Of a stretch of 64,000 nt of DNA, positions 24,360 to 35,844 are shown piece after piece. The stretch spans positions 304,775 to 368,774 of the forward strand of contig FJOG01000043.1 in the NCBI GenBank assembly GCA_900073065.1. The letters run 5' to 3'. Each line of letters begins with the position of its first letter. The stretch's first letter is position 1. A program made the position numbers and the translations under genes. Below the pieces are notes generated by a model. It ran no database searches. It saw only the letters and a list, made by a program, of their open reading frames with translations, and was not told the DNA's origin. This DNA comes from Phialocephala subalpina (Eukaryota; Ascomycota; Leotiomycetes; Helotiales; Mollisiaceae).

Positions 24360-26994
24360 ATGCAAACAGCGGCGAGCACATCATCCAGCCCATCCATTGA
24401 GAGCAACTACGACTGGACAAGTCAACAAACAATCATGAGCGGCGACTCGGATGCCACGAGCAGTCAACCGAAAGACTCTTTCATAGCTCCAAACCTCCAG
24501 AAGACGAATAGTTGGGCCATTAGAAACAAACTATTATCGCCCGAGTTCAGCAATATCAAAGATGAGGCTGAACTTGGGAAAATGATGGGCGACGATGGAG
24601 AGAAGCTGCTCGCCCTTGTAGATGATATACGCAAAATTGACTCTCTGCGAAATGAGGAGCTTCATATCCCCCAGGTATTCTTTCCGCCTGTGAAGCTTCA
24701 TACCGTTGCTGACCTAAATTTAAAGATTGTAGTTATTGGCGATACAAGTACTGGGAAGTCCTCCGTCCTCCAAGCCCTTACTCGACTCCCGTTCCCTGTC
24801 GCCGGTGATCTTTGCACCCGCTTTGTTACAGAAACCACGATCCGCCGGTGTGGCCCTTCCGAGAGACCTGGTTACAAGATCGAAGTGAAGATGGACGACC
24901 CCAGTACATCTCAAGCTGCACCCTTCCCATCCAAAAGTTTCGAATCCGATGAGTGGGTTGAGGTATATCAGAACTTGAGGGAGGACATCGATGACGCCTT
25001 TGATAAGATGAGTCCGACCCACCTGCTTCCGCCCGGAATTCCCAAGAAAGGGGTGCAGGCAATGCACGGGACTAGCTCAACAGGCCTGAGACCACCTCCG
25101 ATGCCTCAGCTCCTAAAACATAGATTGCAGATCACTGTACGCAAACCCAACCAGGCCCACTTCAGTATCGTCGACATTCCTGGGCTCGTCAGCAGTAAGC
25201 CTCTTTCGGAACTTCAATTCTTCTCTTACTCCCATTCTTGTCTATGATTGGGTGACCCACTTGCAGTGAGCTTACTTAAAGACAGGTGGAGCGGCAGTAG
25301 ACATTCAACTCTCGGTAGAATTGGCACGTCAGTACATCAAAAATGAAGAAGCAATTGTGCTGTACGTCCTGTTCCCTTTACTTAGTCCTCCTTCCCTCCC
25401 ATCCAATTTTCTACTATAGTCACAAGCTTACGCCTTCTTATGACAGTGCAATTACGCCTGCAAGTAATGTAATTGTGAATCAAAAGTGGCTCAATTTGGT
25501 TACGGAGGAACACGCACTCGATCGAACTATTGGCGTCATTACGAAAACTGACAGAATCGAGGAAGCAGACCACGAAATTGTTCGTATTATACATTCTATC
25601 CTTAATTTTCCTCATCCTAACAAGGTACACCATAGATATTCAGTCTGCTTAGAAATCGGGCGGGTTCTGAGCATCATCTCAAACTAGGATGGTTCGCTGT
25701 GAGAAATCGCAGCTCCAAGGAGATCCTAGATGGAGAATCGTTCGAAGAACGAGACAGGAAGGAGGACGGATTTTTTGGAAGTAGCAAATGGAAAGAGGCC
25801 ACTTTGAATTTCCCCGCTTGGGATTCGATTGACCCCAATGTTCTCGGAATTCGGCGCTTGAAGCGTACTCTCCAAGGCCATCTCTACAAACGGGTAAAGG
25901 AAAACTTTCCTCGTCTGAGAAGCAAGATGAGAAGTCTTGAGATTGAGTATAATGCGAGGATCCAAAGTATGGGCGAGCCACGAGAGAAGCCACGGGATCA
26001 GCGAGTATACTTGTCGGGGATCCAAATGATATATGAGGCGGAGGTTGAACGGTCCTTGAATGGCGACTATCGTTTTGCGGACACCCCAAACCACCCATCT
26101 CGTCTCAGATATCATGTTAAGACATTCAACGATAAGTTTGAATCTTCAATCCAGCACAATGCGGTCCAGTATCACTGGCAGCTGAACGACCAAGATGATG
26201 AAGTTGACGGAATCGGAATCTTGAATTGGATCAACAACACATGGGACGCCCACCGAGGCTCAGAACCTCGTCTCGACGCGCCTCGAAGTCTCAAAAAGGA
26301 ACTCGTCAAACAGCAAACCGAATCCTGGGAAAAAGAAACAAAGTTCTATCTCGAGAAGGTCGAAAACGCCATCAAAGCTTGCAACAACCATCTGTTCGTG
26401 TTTGCTTGCGGAGATGACACCTTACGTCTCAAGATCCGCGAGAAGCTCGAAGCACGGGAAATGAAAGCATTCGAGGCCGCCAAGGCTGAGCTCAACAATA
26501 TCCTCAAGGATCGTGACTACATCGACAGCTGGAACCCTCAACTCGAGATTTTCATCGCGCAGTGCCAGCGCCCTCGGATAGAAAGACAAGTGAAGTTGCA
26601 GCTAGAGCAACAGAAAAAAGGTACCGCAACCGAGGCAAACCACCCTGAAGCATCCTTGGACCAGGTGTCAGCTCGCGAGCAATTTTATGTTGCCAACAAG
26701 AGGGTCTATGAAGTACACGACTGGCTATTTGGATACTGGAAGGTAGCGTACCCGAGATTTGTAGACAACGTCATCTTTCAAGTTGTTGAGAGGCATTTGC
26801 TGGGCCCAAATGGACCGCTGAGGCTGTTTGACCGGAACTGGATAATGGGATTGGAGGATGAGGAACTCGAGGAACTTGTGGGCGAAAATAGAGAGACGAG
26901 GGCTGAGCGGAAGGAACTGAAGGAGCGGCTGGAGGGATTAAAGAACGCGCTTGAGAAAGCCGACATTGCTCTGCGCTCAAGGACTGATGGATGA
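24360..26994 (+). CDS. Dynamin-like GTPase (fungal Mx-like)
   Basis: Exons 24360-25194, 25286-25361, 25447-25624 and 25672-26994 give 803 residues. The joins rebuild VSSGAAVDIQLSV, IVLAITPASN and NKHHLKLGWFAV, all dynamin-like. The G domain has the P-loop GDTSTGKS (127-134), switch I within CTRFVTETTIRR, the DIPG G3 motif and TKTD as G4. The middle region follows. The GTPase effector domain is at the C-terminus (WKVAYPRFVDNVIFQVVERHLL, then LEDEELEELVGENRETRAER). There is no PH or proline-rich domain, so it belongs with Mx/Vps1-like or fungal-specific expansions rather than endocytic dynamin. It should self-assemble and hydrolyse GTP on membranes; the target organelle is unknown. ATG 24360 is the first in frame after a possible leader intron; ATG 24435 is an alternative. 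Confidence 0.92.
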
Positions 26995-28051
26995 GGCAAA
27001 TTCTTCGCAATTTGCTAATGAGGGAATATGGGATGATTTTCAGCCTGATTTACGGCATGGTGCGTGGCTTGACTTGAGGCTCGCATTGGAACTCGAGGCG
27101 CCGATTTGGCGAGAGCTACATCTGAAAAGGGAATATGCTCGGCCGACATTTCCGTTTACGGAACACTCCATCTCAGCTCAACAGTGGCCTGTACCCTCTT
27201 GTCTCGCTTAGTTTTAATGTTTCGTAAATTTTAGTAAGTCGTTAGAATTTGAGGCGGCGGCTTTTATTTCAAGGACGTGTGCCACACAAATCTTCCACAA
27301 CACTGTGTAATTCGGAGCTGTGGTTTCACGAGCCTGCTGCAGTCAGCAGGCACCATTGTCCACTTCAAACTAGTTTACCTTTTCCTTTGGAGGATACATT
27401 CTAGTGTTGAACTTGCTGTACAAGCGATAATTATACTATGCGAGCCTTGAAGCTGCTTGCAATCGTTCTTGTTTGCCTATACCAGTGAAATAGCCCCAAC
27501 TTTTCGTTCGTAACTTCACCTTTGATCAGGTACCTAGGAATAGTGAGTTGACATGAACGCTTCATGAAGATGAACGATTGGGATTTAGACTTAATAGGTG
27601 ATGTCCTAGCCCTGGCTAGTAAATATTTGGGCCGGGCTGTGATTTATTACTTGAGAGCCTATTTTGATAGTATTTCCTTCCGTGCTATGTATACGCGGGA
27701 TAGTTACATGTTATTGAAAGGAAAGCTGAAATTAGACATCACTGGCCAAAAAATTGCGGAGAGTATGAAACAACGTCTTAGGAGGATAGACTTCGCGGAA
27801 TCGCTTATTTAGTTAGCCAAAGGCAACGGAATACCTTCCAATAGTAGATGTAGCTTCTACATCTGTGATATAAGGTATCAATTGCTACCTACGTCTTGAA
27901 TTGTTTGAATAGCTTGGGTCTAGATCAATTAGCAAGATTGTAAGATAATGTAATATCTGTAATCAATATGCGTTGTGAATGTTTGAGGTGATCGGAGGTA
28001 ACAAACAGTATGCAAAGCCAATTTCCCCAGGTCTCCCCACCTTCCCAGTCA
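26995..28051. other. Intergenic between convergent genes
   Basis: Mostly featureless. It holds the weak small frame at 27564-27812 and a short hairpin at about 27847-27865 (AGATGTAG, 3-base loop, CTACATCT). Confidence 0.4.
27564..27812 (+). CDS. Small hypothetical frame, doubtful
   Basis: 82 residues from an ATG, with no recognised domain. It has a mildly amphipathic N-terminal half and a Lys-rich C-terminal half. It sits alone in a low-complexity intergenic stretch between the 3' ends of the dynamin and SET genes. It may be chance. Confidence 0.2.
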   Translation: MKMNDWDLDLIGDVLALASKYLGRAVIYYLRAYFDSISFRAMYTRDSYMLLKGKLKLDITGQKIAESMKQRLRRIDFAESLI

Positions 28052-29596
28052 TCAAGAGAAACTATATCTCGACCACCCATCCGTATTCCAGAGCCAGTTC
28101 TCAAGTTCCTCTCCGCATGTCCCCCAAGGAGCCTCCCAGCTATCATCATAACATTTCATCCTCTTGCCATACAGGTCATAGTCCACAGGTTGCTTCGCAA
28201 GATGCTTAAATGCGATGGTCATCGGGTGGTCACCACCCGAAAGCACCTTACGAGCGGCGTACGCTCTCTCCGCGAAGACCTGGGCTCGGGCCTTGTCACC
28301 TACCACGACTGCGATTTGGAAGGCGTTGAAGCACGCCCGCACAAGCCTTATATCACAGATGCCCTCCTCTTCTAGCAACCTGAATAATCGGTGCACCTGG
28401 CGGAACGATTCAGCAGGGTGCTCCAGGACCCGATCCAGGTCGGTGGCGGCACCCTCATCCTCGTTGATCGAGCGGATCTGGCCTAGCCTATAGTCGCTGC
28501 TGGCGCGTGCAAGCGGCAGCAGGGAACAGAGCTCGCATGAGCAGGCAAAGGAGAAACTATTCATTAGGTGATGCTGGCGCTCCGCATAGCCCGGCGAGAG
28601 GCCGCTGATGTATGAGATGGTGATCTCGCGGTTGGCCTCAATGTCGCGCAGGGCGTGCACAGTCAGGTGGCCAAGGTCGCCATTCCATGTGTGCTGCGCG
28701 TTGGGCTGGCACGAGTGGTTGATGCGCGACGCTTCGAGGAACAGCCCGCCGCTGTTGCTGTCGCCGAGCGGCAGCATGTTCGTCATAACGGTGCCCAGTA
28801 TGGGGGTGCACTTGCGTCCTTGCACATTCTGCAGTGCGAGGAAGGCTCGCTGCTGGTCTCTCGTGAGGCTTTTAACTTCTCGCAAGGCGATGATCTCTGC
28901 AGAAGCGATGTCCTCAGTGGAACCTGGCGTCTTGAAGAGCGCCACCTCCAGCAATATGCGTGTACCCTTGGGGATCTTAGAAGTAGCGATGAAGCCTCGT
29001 CCTTTGCCCGAGATGGGTTTGATGGTGTATAGTTTGTCACGGCTAGCTGACACATCAGCTATCCTATCTGTCCCATCGCCACCTTGGTTTAGCTCATCCT
29101 GTGACTCCTCTCTCTGTATATCCTCCCGCTCCCGCTCCTCTGCCTGCTGTTTGTGTTCCCTTATTCTCCTCCGCGCCACGTGAATCTCATTCCAATTATA
29201 GCAGCCGTATTGGCGAATATACGCGCCAAACTCATTCATCTCATGCCAAAAGTAAACGCGGTCACCTAGCCACTGCTTCGCAATCTTGTACACTCCTCGT
29301 ATGTACGGCTCAGCGAGTGACCTGCCACTGACCTTGGAGCTGAACCGCAGGAAGTGCTCGCACCGGCGTGGTATGTGTGGATGTTCGCCAACCTCGAAGT
29401 CGATATACGATTCCTCCGACTCGGCGTTCACACGCACGACGCTGCCGCCGTCACCACCGCCGCCCCGATCTGCGTCTTCGCCGTCCCGCGGCCCGTACGC
29501 GACGAGCACTTCGCGCAGGAACAGCTCGTACCGCTCCTGGTTTGCCTTCGTGCGCTCCAGGGGTGGGTAGATATCGAAGCCGCAGTCGAAACCCAT
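28052..29596 (-). CDS. SET-domain protein (SMYD-like lysine methyltransferase)
   Basis: Intronless frame of 514 residues. A unique N-terminal ~185 residues (Gly-rich patch at 45-51, charged helix 140-170) is followed by a split SET domain. This has GKGRGFIATSKIPKGT at 197-212, RINHSCQPNAQHTW at 291-304 (the NHSC pseudoknot motif that binds SAM), ITISYI at 325-330, and the post-SET Cys cluster CSCELC at 352-357. The C-terminal ~150 residues look helical, TPR-like, as in SMYD proteins. All motifs needed for lysine methylation appear present. Targets in this fungal family are largely unknown and could be histone or non-histone. It converges with the dynamin gene; AT-rich DNA begins about 230 bp upstream of its start. 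Confidence 0.88.
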   Translation of the reverse strand: MGFDCGFDIYPPLERTKANQERYELFLREVLVAYGPRDGEDADRGGGGDGGSVVRVNAESEESYIDFEVGEHPHIPRRCEHFLRFSSKVSGRSLAEPYIRGVYKIAKQWLGDRVYFWHEMNEFGAYIRQYGCYNWNEIHVARRRIREHKQQAEEREREDIQREESQDELNQGGDGTDRIADVSASRDKLYTIKPISGKGRGFIATSKIPKGTRILLEVALFKTPGSTEDIASAEIIALREVKSLTRDQQRAFLALQNVQGRKCTPILGTVMTNMLPLGDSNSGGLFLEASRINHSCQPNAQHTWNGDLGHLTVHALRDIEANREITISYISGLSPGYAERQHHLMNSFSFACSCELCSLLPLARASSDYRLGQIRSINEDEGAATDLDRVLEHPAESFRQVHRLFRLLEEEGICDIRLVRACFNAFQIAVVVGDKARAQVFAERAYAARKVLSGGDHPMTIAFKHLAKQPVDYDLYGKRMKCYDDSWEAPWGTCGEELENWLWNTDGWSRYSFS

Positions 29597-29829
29597 CTCG
29601 TGTGGTTTAGTCGTAGTTTCGAGCTGTAGGAGAGAGCTGCATCACCCACTTTCGTCAACCTGCCGTCATAAAATGCTCAGTAAGTGCTGTCATTAAAGAG
29701 GAAGTAGCAAAGCAGGAGATGGCAACTCGAGGCTTCTTAGAGGACTCCGTCACTGCAGCGCCAGTTGTCAATTCCACGAGGGGCTTCGTGCAGCTCCACA
29801 CGTGATTCTTATCCTTTCCTCTCTCTCAA

Positions 29830-30430
29830 AAAAGACCCTCGCCTCAAAAAAGAAAACTTATATTCAATTTATAAGATTCAAAAAAGGTGGATTCTTTTAT
29901 TGGATTAATAGAATGGATTTTTTATTCTTTATATAAGAAAAATAATTTATATTCAAATATAAATAAATTTTATAAATTTTTTATATTCTAAAAATAAATC
30001 CGAATATTTTCCATTCTTTTTAATTTTAAATTTTATAAAATAATAAAATTAGAAATTAATATTTAAAATAAATTAATTATAATATATAATATATTTAATA
30101 AGAATTTTAATTTTTTTTATTATTTTCTAAATATAAAAGTTTTAAAATTATTTTATATTTATATTATAATTTAAATAAAATAATAATAATAAATAATAAT
30201 ATTATTAATAAATATAATAAATTTTTTTAAAGTTTTTATAAAAATATAATAGAAATTATTTATTTTCTATTTAATAAATTCGAAAGTAAAATATTTTTAA
30301 TAATAAATAAAGCAAGCATTTTTATACCCCTTTGTAAATTCTTAATTTAAGATAATCACAATATAAAATAGCAATTAAACCCATTAAATTAGGCAGCTAT
30401 TATACTTGAATATTGCGCTTAGTTATAATA
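29830..30430. repeat. AT-rich block, probably RIP-degraded repeat
   Basis: About 600 bp composed almost entirely of A and T (TATAAAT, AATAATAAT and similar), with sharp borders against normal-composition DNA on both sides. No frame of use. This is the pattern left by heavy C-to-T mutation of a repeat in ascomycetes. The right border coincides with the end of the BTB gene. Confidence 0.7.
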
Positions 30431-30857
30431 TCAATAATAAGAGCTGATCAGCAAGAACCCAGAGCTTCAAGAGACATTGGCACCTCTTAAGATCATATCC
30501 TTTGCCTGATTCCCCGAGCTGGGCCTGGTCCCAATCTATCTGCTGGGCGTAGAACCAATTTGCTAGGAGATTGATGACTTCGTGCTCGAAATCGTCTTCG
30601 AATCGGTATGTTTGAGTTTGACCTTCGATGAAACTGCTGTTGAAGGCAGCTCGGAGGACGGGCGAATGGTATGTTGCGAAGTTCTTGTGGACGTTGAATG
30701 ATCTAGCTTCTGGCGTGATTCCGGCGAATAACTTGACAAGTTCGTGGGAATCAATTGTAATAACTGACAAAAGTGTAGGTAGCTCTGGATTCTCCTTCGG
30801 TATGCGCTGACTGGACGAAGGTGGCGTCAACGCTTGGGAAAAGGTGGTACTTGACAT
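30423..30857 (-). CDS. BTB/POZ-domain protein, C-terminally truncated
   Basis: ATG at 30857 (ACGATG context) gives 144 residues. An in-frame ATG at 31052 would add 65 low-complexity residues. The BTB signature is clear: FNVHKNFATYHSPVLRAAF, then FEDDFEHEVINLLANWFYAQQID, then LLKLWVLADQLL. Fungal BTB proteins normally continue for another 60-100 residues after this helix. Here the frame runs into AT-rich DNA and stops after LLLIL at 30423. The simplest reading is a gene cut by the insertion or decay of the AT-rich element, so a full-length function (adaptor for cullin-3 or transcription complexes) is doubtful. A far-downstream exon cannot be excluded. Confidence 0.6.
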   Translation of the reverse strand: MSSTTFSQALTPPSSSQRIPKENPELPTLLSVITIDSHELVKLFAGITPEARSFNVHKNFATYHSPVLRAAFNSSFIEGQTQTYRFEDDFEHEVINLLANWFYAQQIDWDQAQLGESGKGYDLKRCQCLLKLWVLADQLLLLIL

Positions 30858-31175
30858 CGTTGAGATTGGACAAGTCAAGGCTAGGAGTGGGTCGCTCTGG
30901 TTGTGAGAAGGAGGTTCTTTCGTATTCGTGCTCTGGAGATCCGAAAGCTTGGCGTAAGATGATGATTCGTAACGTTGACGAAGGATGGGGAAAGATTTTG
31001 GGATACTCGAGGACTTCAAGCTTTCGTATTTGAGTAGCGGGTAGCGCGTCATTTAGCACACCCGGTCGGAAAGAAAAAGTAAATGGACTAGCTTGGGGTT
31101 GTAAACTACGCTAAGAAATCGCAGCCTTGTGAACCCTTTATAGTCGCTATCCTTTCGGATTCGAAACAATCAACG

Positions 31176-31385
31176 CTAATTAACGTCAGCCTTCTTCAAG
31201 AAGAACGTCAAGCTGAGATTCACGAAACATGGCCTCTCAATAACCGTAATCTCTGCTTCCTACACATTATCAAGAAACAGCATTGACCAAAATAAAGCTT
31301 TACCAGACGGTACCTCAACTTCCAGCCAGAAAGTCCCGACCGGTTCATCTTCAGGCCCTCTCGTCATGGTGTGGACCCATGCCAT
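31176..31385 (-). CDS. Short two-exon hypothetical or gene remnant
   Basis: Reading 31385-31314 joined to 31259-31176 across a 54-nt intron (GTACCG..TGTAG) gives 51 residues. It begins MAWVHTMTRGPEDEP and ends FFLKKADVN. The frame remains open upstream to about 31490 without another ATG, so it may be the 3' end of a larger, lost gene. No family recognised. It lies head-on against a broken plus-strand fragment, in a stretch that looks like gene debris. Confidence 0.3.
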
Positions 31386-31407
31386 ACCCTTTGAGTCTGT
31401 GCTTTGA

Positions 31408-31818
31408 TCATACCGCGGATTCAAGGTCGGTTTCACCAATTCCTCTCTGCCAATAAATAGGACTAAGATCCAACAGGCTGAACAGCAGGAATAGCAATTC
31501 GATGAAACTCTGAAGGTAGGGATCGAGTCACAAGAGCAATACGAGAAAGCTCTCGAAGCAAAGATCGAGAGATTAGAGAAGGAAAAGCAAAGATTGATGG
31601 CAAGATCTGCTCAGCAGGACAGCGAGATTGCACAGATCGAACGTGATAACAAGCTGGCCGCTCTCTTCGCTGAAACGGGGAAGGAGAATGCGACCAAAGG
31701 GGGGACCGAGGACGCGACTAGAGTGGTTGAGGCTTATCAGACTGCCTTGTTTGTGCAGGAATTCGCCATTTCTAAAGCGAGATCGAGTTGGTACCAGAGT
31801 GGTGGTTTGGAGGACTGA
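31408..31818 (+). pseudogene. Coiled-coil protein fragment with in-frame TAG
   Basis: From 31495 to the TGA at 31818 the frame encodes a charged coiled coil (KALEAKIERLEKEKQ) and a helical tail. The same frame is open upstream from 31408 except for one TAG at 31492-31494, inside a Gln-rich stretch (QQAEQQE-stop-QF). CAG to TAG is a RIP-type change. No start codon is seen upstream of the stop. An ATG at 31597 could start a short product of about 74 residues. Likely a degraded gene; original function unknown. Confidence 0.35.
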
Positions 31819-33116
31819 ATGAGCTGCCGAGACGAGACGCTGAAGCATAATCGAGACTCGCGGAGGTCAGAATGAGTTGAGAGGTCCTTTTCACAGAAAT
31901 GTATCGATTTTGAGTCTCTATACGGCCCTTACCACTTGATTTGATGTGTCTAAATGTGGAAGTTGCATTAATGCTCCGTCGGAACCAGCGTCCTCAGTCT
32001 CCCGCCCTCTCTTGGACTTTCTTAGTTCACTTTTTTTTGAACAAGGACAACAAGTGGTCAAGATCATGACGCTTTACTGCTTGTAGTATCTCATCCTAGC
32101 CAAGCCTTCTCGATTGTCCTGTCAAGGCTGGGAGATTGAAAACGCTGATCGCAAGGTTCGAAATTCGGCGGCAGAGGCGCGCCCGGGCAGAGAGGTTGTT
32201 TCCTTGCGGGAGAATATACTACCTAAGATTCCATACGAAAGATACAATCTCGCGAATTGTTGTCAAATATACTAGATTCTCTTGGAAGGTTGAGTGAGCT
32301 CACCTTCGCATATGACCCCTATATCCCCCCTACTTGCTTTCACGTGACTATGCTATTTCTGTCCAAGAAGCGATCACGATGATCAAATGAAACAAATGAA
32401 GGAAGGCATAATTAAGATTCGAATTAAGCATACAATACAGCAAAATGGTACCCGGCGGTGGCATTGGAGGCCGAAAAATCTGTACTGTCACTGCGTCTAC
32501 TATTCAGAGCCCAATGCTGTCCACGGAGGAACATTTATAGACAACAGATGACGATGATCGTATCGTTTTTTGTGGATATTTGATAATGATTATCGAGATC
32601 TCGAACTTTGAGGGGTTCTGACTTACTGTAAAGCTTGTCCCCACTTGGTGAAAATCATGCGATCGTCATCATGAAGCAGAAGTCAATCTTGCTATGTGCA
32701 ACAAAACTTCAAAAGAGGAATTGTCCCCGTTTCCTTGGCTCTTGCGAGCTTGAATAGCGATGAAGCTAAAGAGTTTCAGAGTCCGAGTTTCTCGTACTCG
32801 GCTGCGGCTCGTTGGGCGATCATCGCGCACCAGCCTTATTTTAAGCTTCTCCCCTTTTCCAGGCAGACACCATACTTTCGATGTTTGATCTGACGAATTA
32901 TCTGTCCGTATTTGCAGATATATCAGTCGAAAACCCCAGTAGCTGACGAGGAAGGAGCACTCAGCCCTGTGTGTGACGAATCGCGTTCGCATCCGGTCGT
33001 ATTCGTACCCGTCACAGGCTTAAAATCTATCCATCTGCCGTTGACATCACATTCATTGTACCGTACAGACAAGAGGATTGAGGGCTTGGGCGACAGTATC
33101 CCATGATCTTGATATC
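31819..33116. other. Intergenic
   Basis: No gene seen. It presumably contains the promoter of the Zn2Cys6 gene that follows. Confidence 0.5.
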
Positions 33117-34441
33117 ATGCCGCCTCGGAAACAGCATCTGAAGTCGAGAAACGGTTGCATCCAATGCAAAAGGCGGAAAATAAAGGTGTCTTCCCCATTT
33201 CACTTCCATCCCATGAAACCGGACGTTGATGGGTTTTATAGTGTGATGAAAGACTCCCGCTCTGCGGACCTTGTAATAAGCATCGGATTTCTTGCTCCTT
33301 CGAGGGTACTACCCTATCATCCGCTACCCCACCCGCTCGTCACAACTCCCCACCCCCAGATCTCCAGTACGCCCCTCCAATCACACCGAGCAGCCTACTC
33401 AACCTTGAACTTCTCCACAACTTCACTTCTCGCACCTACTGTACCGTCTCAAGCTCTCTCGTCCTATCTCTGGAGCAAAAGGAGTTCTACCGCGCAGGTT
33501 TCGTCCAAGTGGCTTTCAAATATGATTATTTCATTCACGCCCTCCTCGCCGCGTCAGGTTTCCACATCGTCTACCTCATGCAGAGGAACCTAATCCCCCC
33601 ATCTCAGACCTCCCAGCCATTGGAGACGTACCTAATAGCCGCACACACCCACCACAATACAGCGCTCCGATCCTTTCGCTCCACGCTCTACAATGTCACA
33701 CCCGAGAATTGCTCCGCAGTCTTCGGCTGCGCGGCTCTCATCACGCTCATGTCCTTAGCTCAGCCTCCATACCCAGACCCAGCCGCCTCCTCCATAATCT
33801 CAGAGAGCCCTAGGACAGTCTCATCATTGGTACTAGATTGGTTCCGACTCCTCCGCGGCATAGAACCCGCGTACCAAATGTACATCGAACTGGTCCATTC
33901 CGGTCCCCTGGCACCAATCTTCTCCTCGAAAGTGGATTATGGCAAAGGACCTGTTGATCCGGAAATTTCTTCCCATTTGGATAGTCTTTGTTTCGCATTC
34001 TCGCAACACAGTACACCGAATATCCGCCGGGTATGTAACAACGCAACAAGTGTGTTGAAGACGGCGTTCGCGGGAGTGGGCGAGAGGAGAGAGACTAGTG
34101 CTGGTCTTGGATGGCTAGTAAGTGTCGACGAGGAGTTTGTGAGGCTGCTGGAAGGGAACTGTCAGGAGGCCTTGGTAGTGTTGGGGTGGTTTTGTGTGTT
34201 GCTTGATGAGTTGAGGGATATGTGGTGGGCTGAGGGGTGGGCGGTGAAGATTTTGAACGGCGTAGAGGGCTTGCTTGATGAGTTCTGGGTGGAGTGGGTT
34301 AGATGGCCTTGTGAGGCTGTGAGGGGAAAAGAGAATGAGAGTGGAGAGAGTGGGTGCAAACTAGATGAGAATGGTGGGAATGGTGTTGAGGTTGGGGTTG
34401 TGGACCTGGGGTATGATGGGCTTTTAGATCCTCAGCTTTGA
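33117..34441 (+). CDS. Zn2Cys6 transcription factor (sterol-uptake-control type)
   Basis: Exons 33117-33185 and 33242-34441 give 422 residues. The 56-nt intron (GTGTCT..ATAG) splits the zinc cluster between its second and third Cys. The spacing is exact: C14-x2-C17-x6-C24-x6-C31-x2-C34-x6-C41, the binuclear cluster that binds CGG-type sites. A Pro/Ser linker precedes the effector region (LLNLELLHNFTSRTYCTVS, FKYDYFIHALLAASGFHI, HHNTALRSFRSTL). This region matches the UPC2/sterol-uptake-control-like fungal regulators. It should act in the nucleus; the specific targets are unknown. The coding strand shifts from C-rich to G-rich around 33950. Confidence 0.9.
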
Positions 34442-35134
34442 GTTGTGAGTTTTTCTCGCGCCTGGGTAAGAAAGACGAGTTTGAAGCGACTACCTGCAAG
34501 ACAGATATACATACTGATAGATGACATTCCGAAAGAAGCCCATTCATAATTGAAAAGAAGAACGATCCTAGACGATACAATCCAACGGCATTTCCCCAAA
34601 GAGATGAGCGGACTTGTTGATGACAGCACAACAACATTGCTCTCACTCCAGCCTCTTCCTACTTCCTCGATCAACAACTCGAGACTCCTCGATACCTGAG
34701 CCACTCTGCTCAAAAACTCAAATATTCTCACCGCCCACCAAGCCTCACCCCGGTATCAACAAACTCAAGGCCACTCGGAGTCACTCCAGTAATCACGCGA
34801 CAAAACAAACAACATCCCGAGCCACTCACTCAGCCACTCTCCACAACGTCACGAGTATACCATCGGCCTTGGGTATGAGAAAGATCCGAACGGCGAACAC
34901 CCACTGCCCAGCCCAAACAAGTCCTCTAGAACGGCGACGTCCGAATTTCGGGGACCTAGTTAACCAAAACGAGGAAACCCGAAACCTAGTTCACAACCCC
35001 GGACTTCTGGGAACACGACATTGAGGGAGAATGACACGCACGCATGAAAACTCACAGGCGAGAGCACCAAGAGGAACAGGGATTCCCCAGCTTCTATATA
35101 GGGAGATAAAACAAAGAGTGAGTGGTGCCACTCT

Positions 35135-35634
35135 GGCGTGGTGTGAATTGGTGGGGCAGAGCGAGGCTGAGAATTGCATTTGTCTGATGGTTGAACCATG
35201 CGCCCGGTTCGGGCAGTGTTGGTGGCTTCTTAGCACTTGTCAATGCTTTTGGTTCGTGAGATGTATGTTGGACGTGAGAGGATGTGGGAGGATGTGAGAG
35301 GGTGAGAGCAAGTCACTTGAAACGAGGGGTCGTCTCTGTGCTAGCCTTCTCTGCGGCATGTGGTTGAGGCGGTGAAGGTTAGGAGGCGTGGTGTGAATTG
35401 GTGGGGCAGAGCGAGGCTGAGAATTGCATTTGTCTGATGGTTGAACCATGCGCCCGGTTCGGGCAGTGTTGGTGGCTTCTTAGCACTTGTCAATGCTTTT
35501 GGTTCGTGAGATGTATGTTGGACGTGAGAGGATGTGGGAGGATGTGAGAGGGTGAGAGCAAGTCACTTGAAACGAGGGGTCGTCTCTGTGCTAGCCTTCT
35601 CTGCGGCATGTGGTTGAGGCGGTGAAGGTTAGGA
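35135..35634. repeat. Perfect 2 x 250 bp tandem duplication
   Basis: 35135-35384 and 35385-35634 appear identical base for base. Both start GGCGTGGTGTGAATTGG and end GAAGGTTAGGA, and the second copy follows the first without spacer. No gene lies in it. The perfect identity indicates a recent event (or an assembly artefact). No inverted ends or target duplication were seen. Confidence 0.95.
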
Positions 35635-35844
35635 AAGAATTGCCAGATTGGCAGCAAGGAGATTCACGAATCGTGCCTGAGTTGAAACAACCAAGTGAGT
35701 GATGCCGAACATCGTGACTGGCCTGAACATGACCCGTAGAAAGAGTATTCACTCGTAATCCCATGCTATCTTCCATTACTTCCGTTACGCTTTTCTTCCA
35801 TCGAAATTCGAGGCATGGATTCTAGTTTCCGCACAAGCATGCGA

